64,000 bases of DNA from CALFBG01 sp045110315 (GTDB lineage: Bacteria > Bacteroidota > Bacteroidia > Chitinophagales > Saprospiraceae). The position numbers and the translations under genes are program-made. Location: the NCBI GenBank assembly GCA_045110315.1, contig JBGCFY010000044.1:1-64000 (forward strand), read 5' to 3'. Of this stretch, positions 63,857 through 64,000 are shown piece by piece; position 1 is the first letter of the stretch; the number at the start of each line of letters is the position of its first letter. The notes under the pieces were generated by a model that ran no database searches, had not been told where the DNA came from, and worked only from the letters and a program-made list of their open reading frames with translations.

Positions 63857-64000
63857 ATGAATTTATACCAAATCTCCACGATTGGTTCTTTCCATGTCAA
63901 TCATAATGAAGATGCACTTACCGTAAACCACCTTAATCAAGATAAAATATTATTAGCGGTCCTCGATGGATGTTCAATGGGAACCGAAAGCCATTTTGCA
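63857..64000 (+). CDS. PP2C-family protein phosphatase, N-terminal part (cut by window edge)
   Basis: An ATG at 63857 opens a frame of 48 codons to the window edge: it begins MNLYQISTIGSFHVNHNEDAL and continues to LLAVLDGCSMGTESHFA. The NxED and LDGCSMG segments fit the metal-binding N-terminal motifs of PP2C Ser/Thr phosphatases (consensus R.NED ... DGhGG), with some deviation. Too little is present to tell whether it is active or a regulatory PP2C-like domain. It follows the sigma-TPR unit after a terminator. Confidence 0.75.
   Translation, partial: MNLYQISTIGSFHVNHNEDALTVNHLNQDKILLAVLDGCSMGTESHFA

Noticed and set aside
1..64000. tRNA, rRNA, phage integrase, insertion-sequence transposase or CRISPR-Cas genes
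   Set aside because: Looked for and not seen. gltX and atpD are not flanked by any tRNA I can recognise.

Overview
The window is chromosomal DNA of a Bacteroidota bacterium, most likely of the Saprospiria type (Lewinella/Haliscomenobacter/Saprospira relatives). The reasons are type IX secretion (T9SS) sorting domains on three proteins, a PorP/SprF-type gene behind a 3,055-residue adhesin with a gliding-type C-terminal domain, DUF5723 and DUF4097 proteins, a CHAT-TPR protein, an 82-residue F1 epsilon subunit, an RND-TolC fusion, and promoters of the Bacteroidota TTTG / TAnnTTTG type. The taxonomic call is inference; no rRNA or tRNA gene was recognised.

Layout. 1-386: start of an ABC-F ATPase, cut by the left edge. 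0.7-6.1 kb (minus): Prc-type protease, Na+/H+-pumping pyrophosphatase, nitroreductase. 6.2-8.9 kb (plus): DtxR/MntR-type regulator behind a perfect palindromic operator, then a metal-binding protein and an ABC ATPase, but no permease. 9-15.2 kb (minus): T9SS-exported esterase, DUF5723 barrel, lipoprotein, beta-CASP nuclease. 15.4-19.1 kb (minus): Cys-rich lipoprotein, then an ECF sigma / membrane protein / DUF4097 operon. 19.2-31.8 kb (minus): giant adhesin, PorP/SprF, OmpA-PD40 protein, separated by hairpins. 32.7-42.3 kb: gltX, polysaccharide deacetylase, two ExbD genes without ExbB, YkvA, M24 peptidase, atpDC, a GT2. 42.3-48.4 kb (minus): heavy-metal efflux operon with a pump-TolC fusion. 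48.8-56.2 kb (plus): NhaC, arginase and a DUF5691-MoxR-DUF5682 cluster whose last gene carries an in-frame stop. 56.3-64 kb: CHAT-TPR protein, T9SS subtilase, ECF sigma with TPR membrane protein, and the start of a PP2C-type phosphatase.

Most interesting signals. (1) The subtilase (minus) and the ECF sigma gene (plus), about 1 kb apart and divergent, share a 36-bp promoter-like motif (TTTTTTTGTCACA, 13 bp, TTGCTTATAG) unlike the housekeeping type, which suggests a small regulon. (2) A palindromic ~160-bp interspersed element (ends GAAGTTGTTTwAA, centre CGTAGC/GCTACG) has two clear copies at 36.9 and 61.5 kb; a 49-bp mini-version sits just before nhaC, and solitary ends lie in many other gaps. 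(3) DUF5682 is broken by one TAA codon, and the VWA partner I expect in such clusters is not present. (4) The metal ABC operon lacks its permease, its binding protein has a C-terminal membrane anchor, and the operator lies next to a promoter and between divergent genes.
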